Origin: Methanosalsum sp. | Lineage (GTDB): Archaea > Halobacteriota > Methanosarcinia > Methanosarcinales > Methanosarcinaceae | Assembly: GCA_007127385.1 (NCBI GenBank) | Contig: SKZM01000154.1 | Location: forward strand, 1-5,585 | Direction: 5' to 3' | Length of the DNA: 5,585 bases | Part shown: piece by piece, positions 5,003-5,585 of the stretch | How the letters are laid out: each line of letters opens with the position of its first letter | Numbering within the stretch: position 1 is the stretch's first letter | Notes under the pieces: model-generated | What the model was told of the DNA's origin: nothing | The model's database searches: none | What the model saw: only the letters and a program-made list of their open reading frames with translations | Translations under genes and position numbers: made by a program

Positions 5003-5585
5003 TCATATTTTTAGCAACTGGGCATTGATTGCTACAATGACTGTGCTCAGGGACATCAAAATCGCTCCCACAGCCGGGGAAAGCAAAATTCCCTGATTAT
5101 ATAGGAGACCGGCAGCAAGAGGAATAGCTACTGCATTGTAACCGGTTGCCCAGAAGAGATTCTGGATCATCTTTCTGTATGTGGCTCCTGAAAGCTCGAT
5201 GCATGCAAGGACATCTGCAGGATTGCTTCGTACAAGGATGATATCTGCAGTTTCAATGGCAACATCAGTTCCGGCCCCGACAGCTATACCAACATCAGCC
5301 TGGGCAAGGGCAGGTGCATCATTTATTCCGTCACCTGTCATTGCAACTTTCATTCCCCTTTCCTGTATTTCCTTAACCTTTTTTGCTTTTTCGTCCGGCA
5401 GTACTTCAGCAAAATATTCATCCAGACCAATTTCTTCAGATACCCATTTTGCCACTCTCTCATTGTCACCGGTTATCATCAGGCATTCAATGTTTCTGTT
5501 CCTGAGGTATTCAATTGTCTGTTTTGATTCAGGGCGGATGATGTCTGCCAGTGCAATGGCACCCTTTAGCTGATCATCTATGAGA
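5003..5585 (-). CDS. Copper-transporting P1B-type ATPase, CopB-like, C-terminal part (partial)
   Basis: The last 193 residues of a heavy-metal P-type ATPase; the frame is open to the window edge and the start lies beyond it. It uses ATP to export metal ions across the cell membrane. Visible, counted from the window edge: the end of the phosphorylation/nucleotide-binding region (DIIRPES, 14-20), TGDN (38-41), LPDEK (62-66), the hinge motif TGDGINDAPAL (83-93) that binds magnesium, and two last membrane helices. The penultimate helix has N(x6)YN(x4)P (N142, Y149-N150). The last has P(x6)MSLST (MSLST at 177-181). MSxST in the final helix is typical of the CopB group (P1B-3, CPH motif in helix 6), whereas CopA (P1B-1) has a MxxSS motif there. 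Substrate is thus probably copper or silver, but the diagnostic CPx motif and N-terminal metal-binding domains are outside the window. It stops 83 nt before ftr on the same strand, with only weak T-rich sequence between. Confidence 0.9.
   Translation of the reverse strand, partial: LIDDQLKGAIALADIIRPESKQTIEYLRNRNIECLMITGDNERVAKWVSEEIGLDEYFAEVLPDEKAKKVKEIQERGMKVAMTGDGINDAPALAQADVGIAVGAGTDVAIETADIILVRSNPADVLACIELSGATYRKMIQNLFWATGYNAVAIPLAAGLLYNQGILLSPAVGAILMSLSTVIVAINAQLLKI

Noticed and set aside
5181..5573. Plus-strand open frame opposite the P-type ATPase (130 codons)
   Set aside because: Antisense shadow. The minus-strand frame has clear P-type ATPase motifs and runs to the window edge.

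Overview
The window looks like a chromosomal piece of a methanogenic archaeon, most probably of the Methanosarcinales (Methanosarcinaceae; genus not resolvable by eye). The main evidence is a complete formylmethanofuran:tetrahydromethanopterin formyltransferase (Ftr) and a complete MfnA-type decarboxylase of methanofuran biosynthesis. Moderate G+C, A/T-rich promoter-like stretches and poly-T terminator-like tracts also fit an archaeon. No rRNA, tRNA, CRISPR, insertion sequence or phage gene is visible.

Layout. (1) Bases 1-83 carry an open frame that may be the last codons of an unrecognised upstream gene, ending 12 nt before mfnA. (2) mfnA (96-1244, +). (3) A 244-nt intergenic region (1245-1488) with a 14-nt tandem duplication at the mfnA stop, a two-part stem-loop (1300-1340), candidate TATA elements and an 11-bp palindrome. 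(4) A probable two-gene + strand unit: an M50/site-2-type intramembrane metalloprotease with two CBS domains (1489-2580), then, 34 nt later, a TraB/PrgY-family membrane protein (2615-4000) with an unusual acidic, serine-rich N-terminus. (5) A 25-nt convergent junction full of A/T runs, probably a bidirectional terminator. (6) On the - strand, ftr (4026-4919), preceded by an 83-nt gap with promoter-like elements, and then the C-terminal 193 codons of a copper-type P1B ATPase, CopB-like (5003-5585), which runs out of the window.

Functional links. MfnA makes tyramine for methanofuran, and Ftr transfers the formyl group between methanofuran and tetrahydromethanopterin (tetrahydrosarcinapterin), so one gene helps build the cofactor that the other uses. 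They are on opposite strands and are not co-transcribed. The S2P-type protease and the TraB-family protein are adjacent and both belong to (putative) metalloprotease superfamilies with membrane anchors, which makes a shared role plausible but unproven. The CopB-like ATPase is a metal-export gene without an obvious link to the rest.

Overall this is mostly ordinary core genome. The points most worth a second look are the S2P/TraB pair, the ten-A run lying exactly between the soluble and membrane parts of the TraB protein, and the structured intergenic region upstream of the protease.
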